Assembly (NCBI RefSeq): GCF_000213175.1
Contig: NW_009799099.1
Location: 5,817,582-5,881,581, forward strand
Origin: Neurospora tetrasperma FGSC 2508
Taxonomy: Eukaryota > Ascomycota > Sordariomycetes > Sordariales > Sordariaceae
DNA: 64,000 nucleotides
Direction of reading: 5' to 3'
Numbering within the stretch: the stretch's first letter is position 1; every line of letters begins with the position of its first letter. Below, one piece after another: positions 22,301 to 34,291 of this stretch. Made by a program: the position numbers and the translations under genes. The notes under the pieces are model-generated. The model saw only the letters and a program-made list of their open reading frames with translations, was not told where the DNA came from and did no database searches.

Positions 22301-22590
22301 CGGCGCAGAGACTCGGCGGCCATGGTGGTGGTATTGTTGTCGTCGGGCTGGGCGGGGAAAGCATTGGCAGCAGTCGTGTTGTTGTTATTTTGTTGGGGGG
22401 CGGTTGCGGTGGGGACAGCATTATCGACGACAGCAGCAGTAGGGCGTTGATCGAGGGCGGCGAGCTGCTGGTGACTTCTTTGATGCTTGGGAATGCGCTT
22501 GCCCGGGCCTACAAGGCCACCTTCATGTCTTGTGTCGCGCTGGTTGTTCGCACCCTGCTGTCGCTTTGCGGATTGGGACACGCGAGGCAT
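19336..22590 (-). CDS. acrB: AcrB-like ubiquitination-network membrane protein
   Basis: Single exon, 1,084 residues. The N-terminus is disordered (Asn/Gln/Ala-rich). The conserved block begins near residue 150 with TVLKSCPIYDTIAILIILMQ, very close to the same block in Aspergillus AcrB. About three hydrophobic segments lie near residues 158-190, 215-245 and 262-275. A region with PTRIIPIEGTEEDKHQGTRW follows. A long coiled coil runs from about 591 to 808 (heptad-like Lys/Glu/Ala runs such as ARLKTARKENNRRVNAAKKE). The C-terminus is Pro/Gln-rich and ends in a Gly-Ser repeat tail. In Aspergillus, acrB was found by acriflavine resistance and linked genetically to the creB/creD ubiquitin system; its biochemical role is unclear. 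Family membership is recalled from sequence, not searched. Confidence 0.82.
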   Translation of the reverse strand: MPRVSQSAKRQQGANNQRDTRHEGGLVGPGKRIPKHQRSHQQLAALDQRPTAAVVDNAVPTATAPQQNNNNTTAANAFPAQPDDNNTTTMAAESLRRGSLGGAYSESESAESLAFPPLQSSHEENHRQINVNDAKNTNVHRDPGPVEYALTVLKSCPIYDTIAILIILMQLSPAFLAIVYMLFTLLTFVPPVTTSSGLTIADIFDGNQGTPSLTTLVCMDVAVLGIWLFLWAPMQQFILDLAQVVISLTLGGGGSSRTSTSNSIFLCVAIITASQWTRQARWNGLTHLSTLFGTNRFFPTSHGDPIEHTVRAFEKKGPHGWVRSVLAIHILTQGLVRYIREWYLRRERRDLQSQSQLDPEAGKTVSFSDSCSDAALMAADSDAHLQTSTGTVSNKKRRKQSAQVRIRQPLWAALASTKIVMVKEYELSHAASESAGSNATDIHNLGNAPFNTQPEQIWICYIGSDEVCFNTSYFPDFPDDETVDEAGTPGVSIAKPFYVRVNNAKWQPTRIIPIEGTEEDKHQGTRWTGDIYGLTPLSNYACEFVSTRTDQVIYKANVRTVQAKSRDPEAPAKAAPTNQRVDNVRHDSPVTTLRASIAAAEIKLADEKARLKTARKENNRRVNAAKKEIEKLTAAVQSAGGDDDKLKQKVAQNKIQEKRAEEAIAQLEAELKELESIPEELLAEYRSKQSTWKSEKGRYEEARSAFKSFKATLESEVKVLKDEQTSLQAKHKKIESRINKVKEEHKRITDANAQGLGEAERRRQNRATLEADIATAERHLTDRINSVKSMNMAKQAQITDLSNQIHAYLSSVQEDMAYSHAAAVAGGQYPQANNASTGWGLPPVGPTAAAAAGNSTFAHSPAQTLWPAATAAAPGSSSLGPQTGSAALLPPPPIGGPFSNPLQPQQHSQQPAIGTPAQQRRARGRSSSMLSDISGFTESTDEDERERLERERLALRHGQNHQHQHSNPNTIFGTPGSMRGAPPGFGFPTRQQRLAGNNGTFGPIGGGSTSGSNGFTSGTALGSGSGSGSGSGSAVVSVGSGSVSGSALGSGVDSGRSSVRSAGDSAGSASAGGSSKDPGSPSDR

Positions 22591-25500
22591 ACGCCTATGC
22601 CGACTCAGAAGCGTGTTCTGAGCCAGCCGGGATACCGGTCGGGGACTGGAAATGTCGACGTGGTGGTCGTGGTCAAGGTCGGGACCGAAGGGGTTCTCTC
22701 TCTCGCCGGACGACTAGCTCGTGGTCGTGCCTGAGCCTCCCTCGTCAGACTGGCGTGGCGGCCTGCTGTGAGGGAGCGGTCGCCAAGGCCAGGAAGACAG
22801 ATGGAACTCGAGATGGTGCGGGAAGGGCATAAAGGTGGACCGCAGTGTGTGGTGGGCGGAATCGCTATATGCTCTGGTCTGATTTGCCCATCGGGAAGAT
22901 GGTCTTTTGGGGAACCAAGTCTGGTGTCGGCTGGCTCTTTTTCTTTGAATTTTCGAGGGTGGGCGGAGCTAGCCGGGTGGCGGGCGACGGCGAGCGCAAA
23001 GTGTCTATCGAATATCAAGTCTTTACTGTAGATAGGTATGGTCGATACAATGTTCTCTCTTAAGCAAGCTGGCGCCGGCCAAGGTGGGATTCCAGGAGAA
23101 AAGCGGATTTTTGGATCTTGGAGAACAGAGGTTTTCAACGGACCAGACACAGACACGGGCGGCACAAGGCGAAGGAACTGTCAAGACGGGACCCGACTGG
23201 GGTGGCAGGCAAGGAAGGGAACCAAGCAGTGGACAGGAAACAAGGGCCTTTTCTCCAGAATGGCAGGTCCGGGCAGGCCACAGTGCAGTGGTCCACAGAG
23301 GGAACGTGAACTTCCACTTCAAAGTTGTCCGCACCCACCGAGGACAGTGTGGGAAGGAAGAAGTCAGTCACTCAGTGTTTGCTTGGCTCACAGGCTCACA
23401 ACGCTCTTTCTCTGGTGGAACCTAGCCGTGGATGCCGGGCGGTGGGGAAGTCGTGTGCCCCCAAAGAAGCCACGGGGAACCATGTCTTTTGCTGAGGTGG
23501 GAACTGAAAGGTACCATCAAGTCTTTGTCTCTCACAATTGAACACGTTTTGCGATGCAAGGTACGCGGCAGTACGTGAGTGGGTTAATCTCAACCTCAGC
23601 TGAAGCCCCGCCAATCTGACACTGTGAGCGGAGTTTGGTTGTCGCTGAGGCGCCCGGACAACATCTCGGAGTCTTCTACACCAACTCACCAGGTACAATA
23701 TGTAGAGGTATTATAGACGGGAGTTGAGATGGAAGGAATTGATAGGTAAAGAGCACGACTCTTCAGTTAGGTCTTCACTATCCCTTCAACTCTTTCTTTG
23801 AATACGATCTGCAACGGATATCCGCATTTCTGAGCCCGTCTCACTTTTCTCCCATTCAACATGAAACAGGCGCAGCATGGCAATTGCAGTGTGCAGACGG
23901 ATGATGTGATGTTCGTCAGCCGCCACCAGAATCTGTCATGTTGTTGAACCCTTCCATCCAAAGTCCCAACAGCCTCCAGTCTTTGTTGTACAGAATTCAA
24001 CATCCAACATTGTCGATATCGATTGAGTGCAAGAGACGAAACGACAGAAGACACCTGCCTGCACCGACATGCCCGCAAATCCCCCATCTTCACATGCAGA
24101 CGTCAACCCACCTTTCTGCCGACGTTTGTCAAGGATCAAACTGCAAAGACGTCAACGTCAACGACTTCCAACCCCCTTTCCGACCAGCAGCGAACAGCGG
24201 ACAGCGGGTAACATCATGATTGCCAACATATCCCGTCTCCGATCCCATCAGACCGACCCAACATCAGACATCAGCATCAAGAAGGCGGGGAAGGAAGCAT
24301 CAGCAAGCTGCCCAACCATAAGCGACGGAATCCTCAAAGCTTGACAGCGAACCAACCGACGGATTGGAACAAGGGAACTGGCTCTGGCTGGCTCACCAAC
24401 CCGCCGCACCCGCTCCAGTCGCAGCCGCATCCCATCCATCCCTCCTTTCCCCCCGATGTCCCGATCTCACTCCTTGTCGATGATGCCTCCTTGGCAACGT
24501 TCTTGACTACACTAAATGCTACAGAAAATGCGGCTGCGGCACAGTGTGCAAGTTTAACCCGGTCCCTTTTCACAATTTAGCGCTGCAACTACACGCCCGG
24601 TCATTTCAGTCTCCCTTCCATTGTTTAATTGTTGTCTTGCCGTTCTGTTTGCAAGTGGACTGGTTGTTTGCTGGCTTGTCTGCGTTTACTTGAGATTCTC
24701 GTTACCTAGGTATCATACCTCTAGGCTTGTTTGTCTCCGTTTCAAAGATTCCGATATCGCCAGCCCTTTTTGGCTTGGAGTTGAGCTACCTAACAAAAGT
24801 CGTAACCCCCCACCACCATTTTCTCCCCCCTAGCATCTCAGATGGCAAAGAGACACAACGTCCTGCCATCTTGAGTCTTGGCTCCGCCCACAAAAGACAA
24901 GGGCTTTATATCACTCTCGACCACTGATACCACCTTCTACACCCTCCAACTCGCCAAAACTGACCATAATACCACCCAGTCTGCCTATAGCATTGAATGA
25001 ACTAGGGGTAAAAAGGTAAAAGCACCTCAAAGACCACCGCAGAAGATCTTGCTGCCGGCATTTGCTCCCGCAGCAAAGCCTTCCCATTGGTCAAAAGGAA
25101 AAGAAGCAACTCTTGTCTTTTTCATCGCTCATCTCATTTCTTCTCTGCCCCTGTATTTGACTTTTCTTCCACTATCCACATCTTGCACCCTGTCAACTCC
25201 GTGGTTCCAAGGAAAACACAATGGTTATGATATGAAGACGGATCTCGATCTAATCGATTGATACCCGGTGTATCATGACTGACGGTTTTCTTCTACGTAC
25301 AGGGAGTATATTCGTCCGCACCTTGTCGACAGATCAATATCATCCAGGCATCATATCAGCTTTTCTTTGTCCGGAGCATAAGCCGGCGGCGGCGTTTCAC
25401 CAAGATCTAGTTATAAGCTTTAAAGGGTTTACGAAATACTGCGACTGCTGGCATTAACCCTGTGAGCCCTGGACGGCCCTGGATGGGGTGTGGAGTTTTT

Positions 25501-27966
25501 CAATAACACGCGACACCCACCCCGATGGGCGATGGCATGCTTTGGCATGAGCCGGTAGCCGGATGAAGCATCATGTGCTGTGGTAATATCTATCAGGGGC
25601 TTGACTAGAATATTGTCGATTTTGTTCTGCCTCATGATGAAAATGGTCATGGTCAATTTCCCGTCTTTTTCATCCCCAAAGCTGACCGGCAGTCATTCGG
25701 ATCCCATACCGACCGACCGAATGACACCCCTCCCTCCCATATACTCACCATTTAGGTAGGTCATCACGACATCACCAGTCCCACCGTCCCTACCAACATC
25801 ACCCAACACACCCTTCTCTGAACTTTTTACGGTTACCCTATCACAGCTTCAACGGAGCCATGAAACAAACCCCTCCGCAATCATCAGACTTATCCGTCCC
25901 AGTCATCGCACAGGTTGCTGCCAATTATATACCATACCAGTCATACATACCTGATCGATGTAGTAGGTATACCTAGCTCTAATATTGCAGATACTAGGTA
26001 TTTTGCCTAGAGGTACTTACCTATATCCTTCAGTTCGTTCCAGATACGCGTACTCGGTCTTCCATACCGACAGCTCCAATCCAGGCCTACTTAGCCTCCC
26101 GTCAAGCTACCCCGCGATTCTTTTTGGGTTCTTCTTTGAGGGAAGGAAGGAAGGTACGAAGAGGGGTGACTACCTACCTACTTAGGTACCAATCACGAGT
26201 GCGCGGCTGCTGCCTCGAAGCACTTGAAAGTCACTTACCTAAGGTACTTGCCTGACGATTAAATTCAGAAGATAGGTACAATAGTAGCAGCCTGATGACC
26301 AGGTACCTAGTGAGGGGCGGGTCACACGGGCAACAAGTTACCTAGTTGTACCTGCCCGGTTTAGTTGCTCCAGACGAGCCAGCGAGATTGGTTCATACGG
26401 TGACTGCACGACTTAGTTTAGTTAAAGATTGATGAAGAACCGATCTGACGATGGATTCAATCAGCATAGTAAATTTTTCATGATAGTGGCCACTGACATT
26501 GATGTGGTTCATGTCATGTCATGTCATGCCATACTGCGAATATATTTATTATCGGCCGTCAGCTGCACGGGTACCGCTCCCGGTTGGATACGTACGTACA
26601 CAGTTCAGGCACTAAACTGACTGACTTGAAGTGTGCAAAGACGAAGTGCGAAAGAAAGTACCGGTAGATACTGACCTATGCCTTCCACCTCCCTACCCTA
26701 CCTAGGCAACCTTTCAGACGTTCTCATATGTATGCCTGCCGCCCTGAATCGCCTGGATCGCCCGGTTGCCTGTGCCTCCACAGCAAACGATGACGCGTCA
26801 AGTCAAGAAGTTGAAACGCTCGTTTCGAGCCTTTCGGCTTATATTCGGGGCAAACAGACTGACGTGGGTCTTAGCCCAGGATTCTGAATGTTTCCAGTTA
26901 CCATACTGCCCAGTGAATTATTAGAAGCAAACATATGATGGACGCATATACTTGGAACCAGCTTCACTAGAGGTAGGTACCTATACGTGTAGGTGGAAAA
27001 GACTTTCGGCAAGGAATTTGCTGTCGTTAGACATACTAGTTCATGATTGAAGTCGATGTCATGGAGGGTTTATCAAGAGGTTTAGCGAAGAACACTTGAT
27101 TGTTGAGGAAGGATAATAGATCTTGGTGGAAGTAAAGATGGGACAAAATCTGGTAGAACCTAGTAATTAATAGGTAGCAATAACTCATCAAAACGTCGAG
27201 ATACCCAAAACGAGCAACAACATAATGCAGGCCGAGCAAAACATGGCGCGTGAAGATAGGTACAAATGGAACTCTTCGCTAGGTAATCAATCATCTTGAA
27301 GCAGCAGTGAAATCAACCACCAGAACACCGAGTATATCGCCGCCACCTTCCAAATCCCCGGAAAGTGTCTACATAGTAAAACCCAAGACCTGGTCTAGTA
27401 ACTTCGTCCCCCTTCTACCTGTAGGTACTTTCTACCAAGAAAATGGTTTATGCTTCTCACCTACGCGAGTCCAAGATGCGTAACTTAAAAAAAAAAAAAA
27501 AAGAAACTACCCTTCCACAAATACCCACCCACCATACACAAAAACAACGAAAAAGGAAAGAAGAAGGAAGCGTCGAAAAAAGCGAGTGAGACAAAACAAA
27601 AAGAACAACCGCTACCAAAACTACGTAGTACCGCTCCAAACTATAAGATAGACTTTGACAACCGTTCGCCCTGTCGGTATGAACTCAACACTGAACTTGA
27701 AAACTGGACTGAAACAAACATCACAAGAAAGTTCATTCATTGCTCCGAAGTAAGTCAAGTCTCCACTTGCAAAAACCAAACCAAACCAAACCAAACCAAA
27801 CCTACTTTCTTCTTGCCACTTCCTCCCAACTCCATCCATCCATCTCTTCCTCTATCGTACGTACGTATCATCCACATCACATTTACACAACACAGCCTCC
27901 AAGCACAAAATAAATCACTCCTTTGTCCATTCCATTCCTTCCACACTACACCCATCATCCAGCTTG
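22591..27966. other. Long intergenic region without recognised genes
   Basis: The first kilobase is presumably the promoter and leader of the acrB-like gene, and the last few hundred bases the 3' end of CCR4. No frame has a recognisable domain. Features seen are TACCTAGGTA-type motifs (24,712-24,722; 25,970-26,310), a 16-A run near 27,486 and a (CCAAA)5 tract at about 27,776-27,800. Confidence 0.4.
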
Positions 27967-30400
27967 CTACTTGGAACCAGATCCAAAATCCTGTCCACCT
28001 TCCAGTTGCTGCTGCTGCTGCTGCTGACCAGATCCGCCACTGCCACCATGAAGAACCTTGACCTTCTCGCCCTTCCTTTGCTTAATCACAAACTCGGCCA
28101 TAATCTGGATATGATCCGCGGGGAAATGGTAATTAGGGAAACCCGGCACCCTCTTGAGATGGTTCTGATCGGGAGGGCCAAGCAACTCCACCACTTCGAG
28201 CGTGTTGGTCGAGTACCAAATATAATCAATGACTTCCTGGAATCCGGGCACGTAGTTGGTGAAGGACAGCTCGTCGGGCGTGCCGTTGAGATGGACGTAC
28301 GCGGACCGCATGCTAAACGGATGGGCGACGCCGTCGCGCGTAAAGTTGCCGTACTGGTGGCCTCCAAAATCGGATTGCTCGGGCGTGACGCGGCCCATGG
28401 ACAAAAGCTCGTAAACCGAGGATTCCTGCGTCGAGTTGTAATCGCCGCAGACGATGAGGGGAATGTCCGTGTTGGAACGGTACTCCTGCGAGGGGCCCGG
28501 CTCGGGCATTTCGGGTTTTGGAATGTCGCTCTCGACAGAGACGGATTGCGGGATCTGAATGCCGCGCTTGTCCTTCAGGGGTTGCCAGCGGACATACTTC
28601 TCGGCATACTTGGTGATATTCTCCATAAGAATAGCCGTCTGGACAAGCTTGACGTCGGCTAGTGTTGGCTCCCAAGCCAGATGCGTGTTGGCGACAATGA
28701 CGCGCGCGCCCGTGCGCCTGCTCTCGAAGAAGCAGATGATGCCGATGTTGTCCTTGGGCATGACTCGGTTGAAGATATCGTGCTGGTTCTTCATGTCCGG
28801 ACGGTTGATGGCAATGTTGGCGTAGTCGATAAGCTGCTTGTCGAGCAGGATCCACTTGCTTCCCTTGTAGAAGATGGCGCATCCATCAACTGCTGCCGCA
28901 TCCTTCTCGTTCATTGTCTTGGCCTTGGGCCGTGGCCAGTGCACACCCTTATAGTCATTCTGAGCCAGCTCCGGGCTGAAGAAATCCCTGAACACGTCCG
29001 TAGCAATTTCCTGCAGACACAACATGTCCACGTCCCTGTCCCGTATTTCCTGGAGAATCCTCTCCTTTCGGTATTCCCAGGAGAGCGCTCCCGTAGGCGT
29101 ATAACCGTACATGGTGGTTGTCGCAAACTTGTCGCATAGGATATTCCAGGTCATCACCTTGATCCGCTCGAGACTGGGCGATACGTCTTCTTGTACGACG
29201 ATGGGTTTCCGAGGACTGGGAGGAAGAGGAACTGCAATAAGCGCGTTAGCTTGACAGCTGTTACGAGCTACAAATGTGGTACTCACCTGGTGCTTGTTCA
29301 AGTAGGCTATTGATCAAGCTCTTTGTTCCACGTTCCACGATCTCTTCCCTGAGACCCGGGTTGATTGGGTTTCCTTCAATACCAAGAATATCCAGCTTGT
29401 AAAGGGAGCCCAATTCGTAGGGCAGATCTCTGATTTGGTTGTCGAATAAAAGCAGTTTCTCGAGGCTGGTGCACATGCCAATCTCCGGGGGAAGCTCGGA
29501 TAGTAGGTTGTTGGACGCTTCTAAAATCTTGAGGTGACGCAGTTTGCCAATCTCGGCGGGGAGGAACGTTAATCGATTGGAGGCAATATAGAGCTCTACC
29601 AAGAAGTCATAGCTGAACAGCGCCGAGGAAAGAGCGCGCAGGCCCTGACCACTCATGTCCAGATTGTGCCAGTCTTGTCGTCTATTCCTCTTTTCCACTT
29701 GGTAGGGTCTTCTCCTCACTTCCTCCTCGGAGTCACCCGAGGCGTTTGTGCCACCCGCAGTCAGGGCTCCTCCAATCCCCTTATTTTCGGGCGCCTTAAG
29801 CCGCGCGTAGTAATGAGGTTGGTGCTGCTCCGTCATTGCAGAATGTGCGCGATCCGACTCTTCCTTTAGGCGCATTTGCTTTTGCCAATGCTCGTTGGCG
29901 GGCTGCTCAGCCGGACCGCCCCTAGCGGCGACCGAGTGGCCGTTCTGGAGATTGTTGGTAGTGTAAGGGCTGGCGTTGCCCATGATGCCGCTCGAGAAGG
30001 TCGAATGGCTCATCAGGTCGTTCCTCGCGCCATGCCCCGAGTGGCCGGCCTGGAGGACCTGGTGGTGCGCATTGTGCCCCTGGTGTGGATGGCCTTGCTG
30101 TGGTACGTGGTTGTAGAACATGGGCATGTTGGGTTGTCGGCCTGGCGCGGCGCCATTGAGTCGGGGGTTGTGCCCCTGCGGGTGGTTCTGGCCGTACATG
30201 CCTCGATTAATTTGGGTCGCAGAGCTGTGGGCGGGGTTGGCTTGGGCGGCGGCTTGCTGCTGGGCGGCGGAGGGGTCGGCGATAAACTGGTTGAGCAGGG
30301 AATTCAGGAGGAGTCCCGTCGCGAGGTGGTTGTTAGAGGCGAACTGGGTGGGCAGAGGGGTCAAGAAGGACTGCTGCATATAGCGGTGACCATCTGCCAT
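27967..30400 (-). CDS. ccr4: CCR4 deadenylase (LRR-exonuclease), two exons
   Basis: This is the catalytic mRNA poly(A) exonuclease of the CCR4-NOT complex. Exons are 30,400-29,287 and 29,231-27,967. The 55-bp intron has a GTGAGT donor, a GCTAAC branch site and a TTGCAG acceptor and splits a Val codon (phase 1). The 792-residue product has a Gln/His/Asn-rich N-terminus, then leucine-rich repeats at about 243-346 (LHxLxxSxNxL-type, for example LKILEASNNLLSELPPEIG) that in yeast bind CAF1/POP2. From about residue 394 comes an endonuclease/exonuclease/phosphatase domain: MTWNILCD, the metal-binding Glu in LCLQEI, NTHLAWEP, CGDYNST and FPADHIQ. A C-terminal Gly/Gln tail includes seven glutamines from a CTG/CAG run at about 28,005-28,026. 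All catalytic motifs look intact. Confidence 0.95.
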
Positions 30401-32309
30401 CTAGCGACGACGAATGGCGAGCAGGCCTGTGAAGGTGGTGGGGTCGGGCGCGAGGGTCGCGCGTGAAACAGCTATCTGGGTCGACCAGGTTCGGGTAGTC
30501 GATGTTGTCGGGAGGTGGAAAAGCAAAGTTGGCATGGAGCACAGCAGTCTCTTCTTCGGGCATGGATGCAGTGTCCTAAGCGTCTGCCGTTGGCGGGGGA
30601 TGGTGCCAGACGTTCAGACGGCCATCCAGCAACGACAGCAGCGCAACAGCACAGCAGGCAGCGGGGGGCACGAGCTAGTGTAGTAGTCGTAGCAGCGCAA
30701 GGAGGAACCGCACGTGGAGTGCCGTGGGGTTGTCTTGACGCGCGCGGTGAGTACTCGCTGAACCGTCGATCGTCTCGGGGAGAGGAAGGTGACGTCGTCG
30801 GTGTAAGTGGTAGTCGGGTGGGTTCCGTTTCAATTCTTCTCGGAGAGGGTGGTTGAGTTGAGAAGGGGGGGCAAGAGGCAAGCTCGACGATCGACGCAAG
30901 TTAACGGTTGTCTAATCGCATGTAGTGATTTAGAAGCACAAGCCTAAGAACGAGCGCAATGGACGAGACGAAAGTTAGTTCATAAATCAGACTGGTAACG
31001 AGCAAAGGGGGTGTGTCACGTGTGGTTGGTGAGGTAGAGAGGAGGAATATCACCACCTTGGCTGGAAGAGGAGCTTGGTCTTTCGTGGTAAGAATAGGCC
31101 AGGGAGGGACAAGAAGGTGAACACGATCAGATAAGATGCAATGCGCCGCACTAGCAGCTGATCCAAAGAGATAGAGAGAGAGTGAGTGAGACTGGAGATA
31201 GACTCGATGATGGTGGTGGTGGTGTATAGCGGGGTGTTGGCGGTGGTGATGGTGGTGGTGGTGGTGGTGGGAATAGGAGCAGTGCCGTTGCCGTGGCCGG
31301 GCTGGCTGGGTGGCACCCGGCTGTTCCTCCACTCTCACACTGACTTGCCAACCTAACAACCAAGTCTCCCACTCCCGTCGCTCGAGGCTACCTTGGTATC
31401 TGGTCTGGGCCAAGGCTGGATGGATGGAGGTCGGAGCCAAGGAGTCTGGACTGGACTGGAGGGCAAAAACGTACGGTAATGATTGTGTACACTATGCGTC
31501 CTCTGTCGATACTCGGCCGATAAAACCGTGTTTGCTGGGTGTCGCGCCCGTCAATGGATACTCGTGTGAAGATGCTGTTGTTGTGTAGTGTGTAGTGTAC
31601 GGGTTGGTTGTGGTGTGTGGACTGGGGGCGGCGGCGGCGGCGGTCGCTGGTGGTCATGTCATTACTAGCCTGACTGGTCGGGGCTCCTGGGCTGTGGTTG
31701 GTGTCTCAGCCAGAACTGGGTCCCTCCTCTCGCGCAACGCAGCCGGACCCGCCTTTGGATGGAGTTCCATTCGCAGACCGCACTGCAGAGATAGCAGCCT
31801 CCACCGTGGCCCTGCTTACCTAATGCCCATTGGTTGCATCACGTGATTACCGGACCTTTGTCCGTGTGCTTGCTTTTTGAGCTATGACCAGCTGCCACCT
31901 GTCACGGGCCCCTTTCTGGCCAGCACTTACTGGCAATGGCTGGCAAGGGCTGGCATGGTAAACCGGCACCGTATTGTAGTCGCCCTTTCTAACGTCTCGA
32001 ACTGTTCTTTCCCACGACCGTCACTGACTGTTTGCGTCAACTGATGGGTGCCTTGATCAACAGAAGATAACAGAATTCATGGCTGTCCATGGGAATTGCA
32101 CATCTTCCCATCATAACAAAGTTTCAACTGAACCATCAGCATCAAAACGGGAGTCATCAATCCACTCCAGCCGGCCACGGCCTATGACGATATCAGACGG
32201 AACTCGCTGATTATCGACTTTATTACCCCATTAGTCCACATCATTGCTTCTTCTTCTTTCCCTATCTGTCGCCCCGCATTCACTCGCTCCCCGACAACTT
32301 GTCTTCTTG
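30401..32309. other. CCR4 upstream region and intergenic DNA
   Basis: This stretch probably contains the CCR4 promoter and a long leader. Repetitive GGTGGTGATGG-type sequence lies at 31,206-31,270. A GCGGCGGCGGCGG tract lies near 31,629, and TGGCTGGCAAGGGCTGGC repeats occur near 31,936-31,955. Open frames on both strands follow the simple repeats and are not supported as genes. Confidence 0.4.
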
Positions 32310-32916
32310 CACCATTCTCTCTTTGGATGATGACATTCCAATGGCCCTTGAGGGGATCAGGCCGATAACGAACAAAGGCGCCCATTCGACCTTTATCAAT
32401 AAGCTGTTGAGTACCTAGCCTCCGCAATGCTAACATGGCTGTCGAGTTCCTTGCTCTCTTCGTCCTAACAGAAAGCGTCAGTCGTGCCGTTGTCTTCCAA
32501 TCTTGGGAATAAGGAGAACCTGAACTTATTGACCTCGAATCTCTCGTCCTTGAGAGGCTGCTGGGTGAGGGTGAATTTGGAGTGGGATCCAGGGTTGACT
32601 CTCTCCGCATACTGGATGACATCCTGAATGGTTCTCGTGACATGGACGGTAGAAATGCCCGCAGCAGCCTGAAGTGCCAAGACAATTTCCTGGATATCAT
32701 AGCCGGAGATGGGGCTGTCGAGGTTCGTTCGAAGCAGCTGGCACTGCTGCGATAAGGAAGAACCTGCGACCCATAAGGTAGATGTAAGTCAATGTCCGCT
32801 AAAACTACAATTGCACGGGATTCGGAACAAACCTGGATTAGGGAGATGAGCAGAACAGACCCGGAGGTAAGGACTGAGGATACGATGAGGACGGCTGCGG
32901 TGCATTCAGTTGTCAT
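32310..32916 (-). pseudogene. Truncated paralogue of the small secreted protein family
   Basis: The start at 32,916 encodes a hydrophobic leader (TAAVLIVSSVLTSGSVLLIS). A possible intron (32,832-32,747; GTTTGT donor, CGCAG acceptor) joins it in frame to SGYDIQEIVLALQAA and VHVTRTIQDVIQYAERVNPG. These align with SRYGIEELTWELQTA and VNVTGTIEQAYKHMKTINPG of the gene at 48,984. The leader length, position of the first intron and order of blocks fit the family. The cysteine-bearing core (GxGNCxRVSCS) of the other two members is missing. A short stretch resembling the family C-terminus (GHWNVIIQRE) lies downstream at about 32,325-32,400. It looks shortened and may no longer work. It lies in tandem, same strand, with the intact copy at 33.7-34.3 kb. 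Confidence 0.5.
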
Positions 32917-33654
32917 AAGGTAACGATAGAGGTAATGGTGTTGACGCAATGGTACGCACTGGATTGCTTTTCTGGAATTGTGGTGTTCCTGAAGCTGATG
33001 TGTGATGGAAAACTTATTGTCAACAAAGACTTTCACTTCTTACATCTTTTTAGGTCAAACATACCTTAGAGGTAGTGTCGAATATCCCAACGTTCAACGC
33101 CCGTCATGAGTTACGGCAAGATGGACGAGGATGCTGAGACAGGTCTAGTCAAAGCTGACAGGTAATAAGCTGGACGTCGTGGCGGTTCACCGTGCATTTG
33201 TTGTTATGGAGAATTGGAAAGGGGCAAAGCTCTGAGTCTGAGGTTGAGTAGTAGGCCACGGCAATTTTCTGCTGACAACATAAGCGTTCAGGGTGAAGAA
33301 AAAGAAGAAGAAGGAGATCAATTATACCTCGACGTATCTGAAGACTGATATGACAAGTGGAACTTATTCTCCGGTAGAGGTATCCAAGTTCCACCTCAGC
33401 TTGTTGTTTCGTGAGATAGGTATGTTATATGCAGACCCAAAAACCCAAAAACTGACCAGACCCCCCCCCCCCCCCCCCAAAAAAAGACCACCTCGTCTGA
33501 TCCTAGTGTCGCTAACATTTTCCGTCCTGGCAGACCTGTGCCCTGTACAATGCATAAACCCATGATCAAGACTAACGCCCACTCCGATAGATAATGCCCA
33601 TGCTCCTCATGCCTTTGTCGTAAAAATGTCTAGAGAATAGGCGCACCTCCCGTC
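32917..33654. other. Spacer between two tandem secreted-protein paralogues
   Basis: This gap should hold the promoter of the truncated copy and the 3' end of the intact one. It includes an 18-C homopolymer at 33,461-33,478 followed by A7. No gene is seen. Confidence 0.5.
33461..33478 (+). repeat. Poly-C homopolymer (18 C)
   Basis: An uninterrupted run of 18 C. Its length may be inexact, since sequencing often misreads such runs. Confidence 0.85.
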
Positions 33655-34291
33655 TCAGCACAGATCTCCCTCAATAACGACACTCCACTTCTGCTTCGAA
33701 TAGACCTGGCCCTTGATATGCAATTCTTTCTTGCTCGCCTTGCACCACGCAAGGATGATCTCAGCGGCCTCGGCAATCGTTTCATACGAAGGGAGCTCGT
33801 TTGAGTTGTCGGGGTCCTGAGAAGAAGTAGGTAAGTAAGGGATCAATAGATGTTTTTTTTTTCATATTATTCAGATTCAGGTGGTAGGACATACGTGGTT
33901 GCACCAGGCAATGGCTGACCAGTTTGAGCAGCTGACCCGCTCGCAATTGTTGGAACCAGGACCAAGCTTGGGGACGCCAGCGACGTGTCTGAGGTACTCC
34001 ATGCCCTCTCGGATGAACTTTGTGATGGCAATCTTGGTGCGGACTGCCGGCTCCTCATACCACTCGTCATGGCAGTCGACCGTGTCGACATCGATGATCC
34101 GACGCGCGAGGGTCATGCTGGCTGGCATCGTGGCGTTGATAGGAGCGATCGCGGTGGCATTGATAGGAATTGCGGCGGCAGGCTGCATCTGTGAAAAACA
34201 TTAGTGTGTGTTTGGTTTCGATCGCAGTAGACCAAGAGCTTACCTGGAGCATGGCAAAAACGCCGCCGATGAGGATCTTGGGGAAGAACAT
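33655..34291 (-). CDS. Small secreted cysteine-containing protein, three exons
   Basis: Exons are 34,291-34,244, 34,188-33,895 and 33,816-33,655. Introns of 55 and 78 bp have GTAAGC and GTATGT donors, and all joints fall between codons. The 167-residue product starts with a leader, MFFPKILIGGVFAMLQ, encoded by exactly 16 codons in exon 1, as in the paralogue at 48,984. Shared features are a first Cys block (TVDCHDEWYEE), the central GPGSNNCERVSCSNWSAIAW segment followed by CNH at the second intron, and a C-terminal WSVVIEGDLC. I recognise the pattern from unnamed secreted proteins of many filamentous ascomycetes but know no function. A TATA-like box lies about 205 bp upstream, so it is likely transcribed on its own. 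Confidence 0.82.

Noticed and set aside
31200-31316. His/Pro/Thr-rich frames on the minus strand
   Set aside because: They are translations of a GGTGGT/GATGGT microsatellite.
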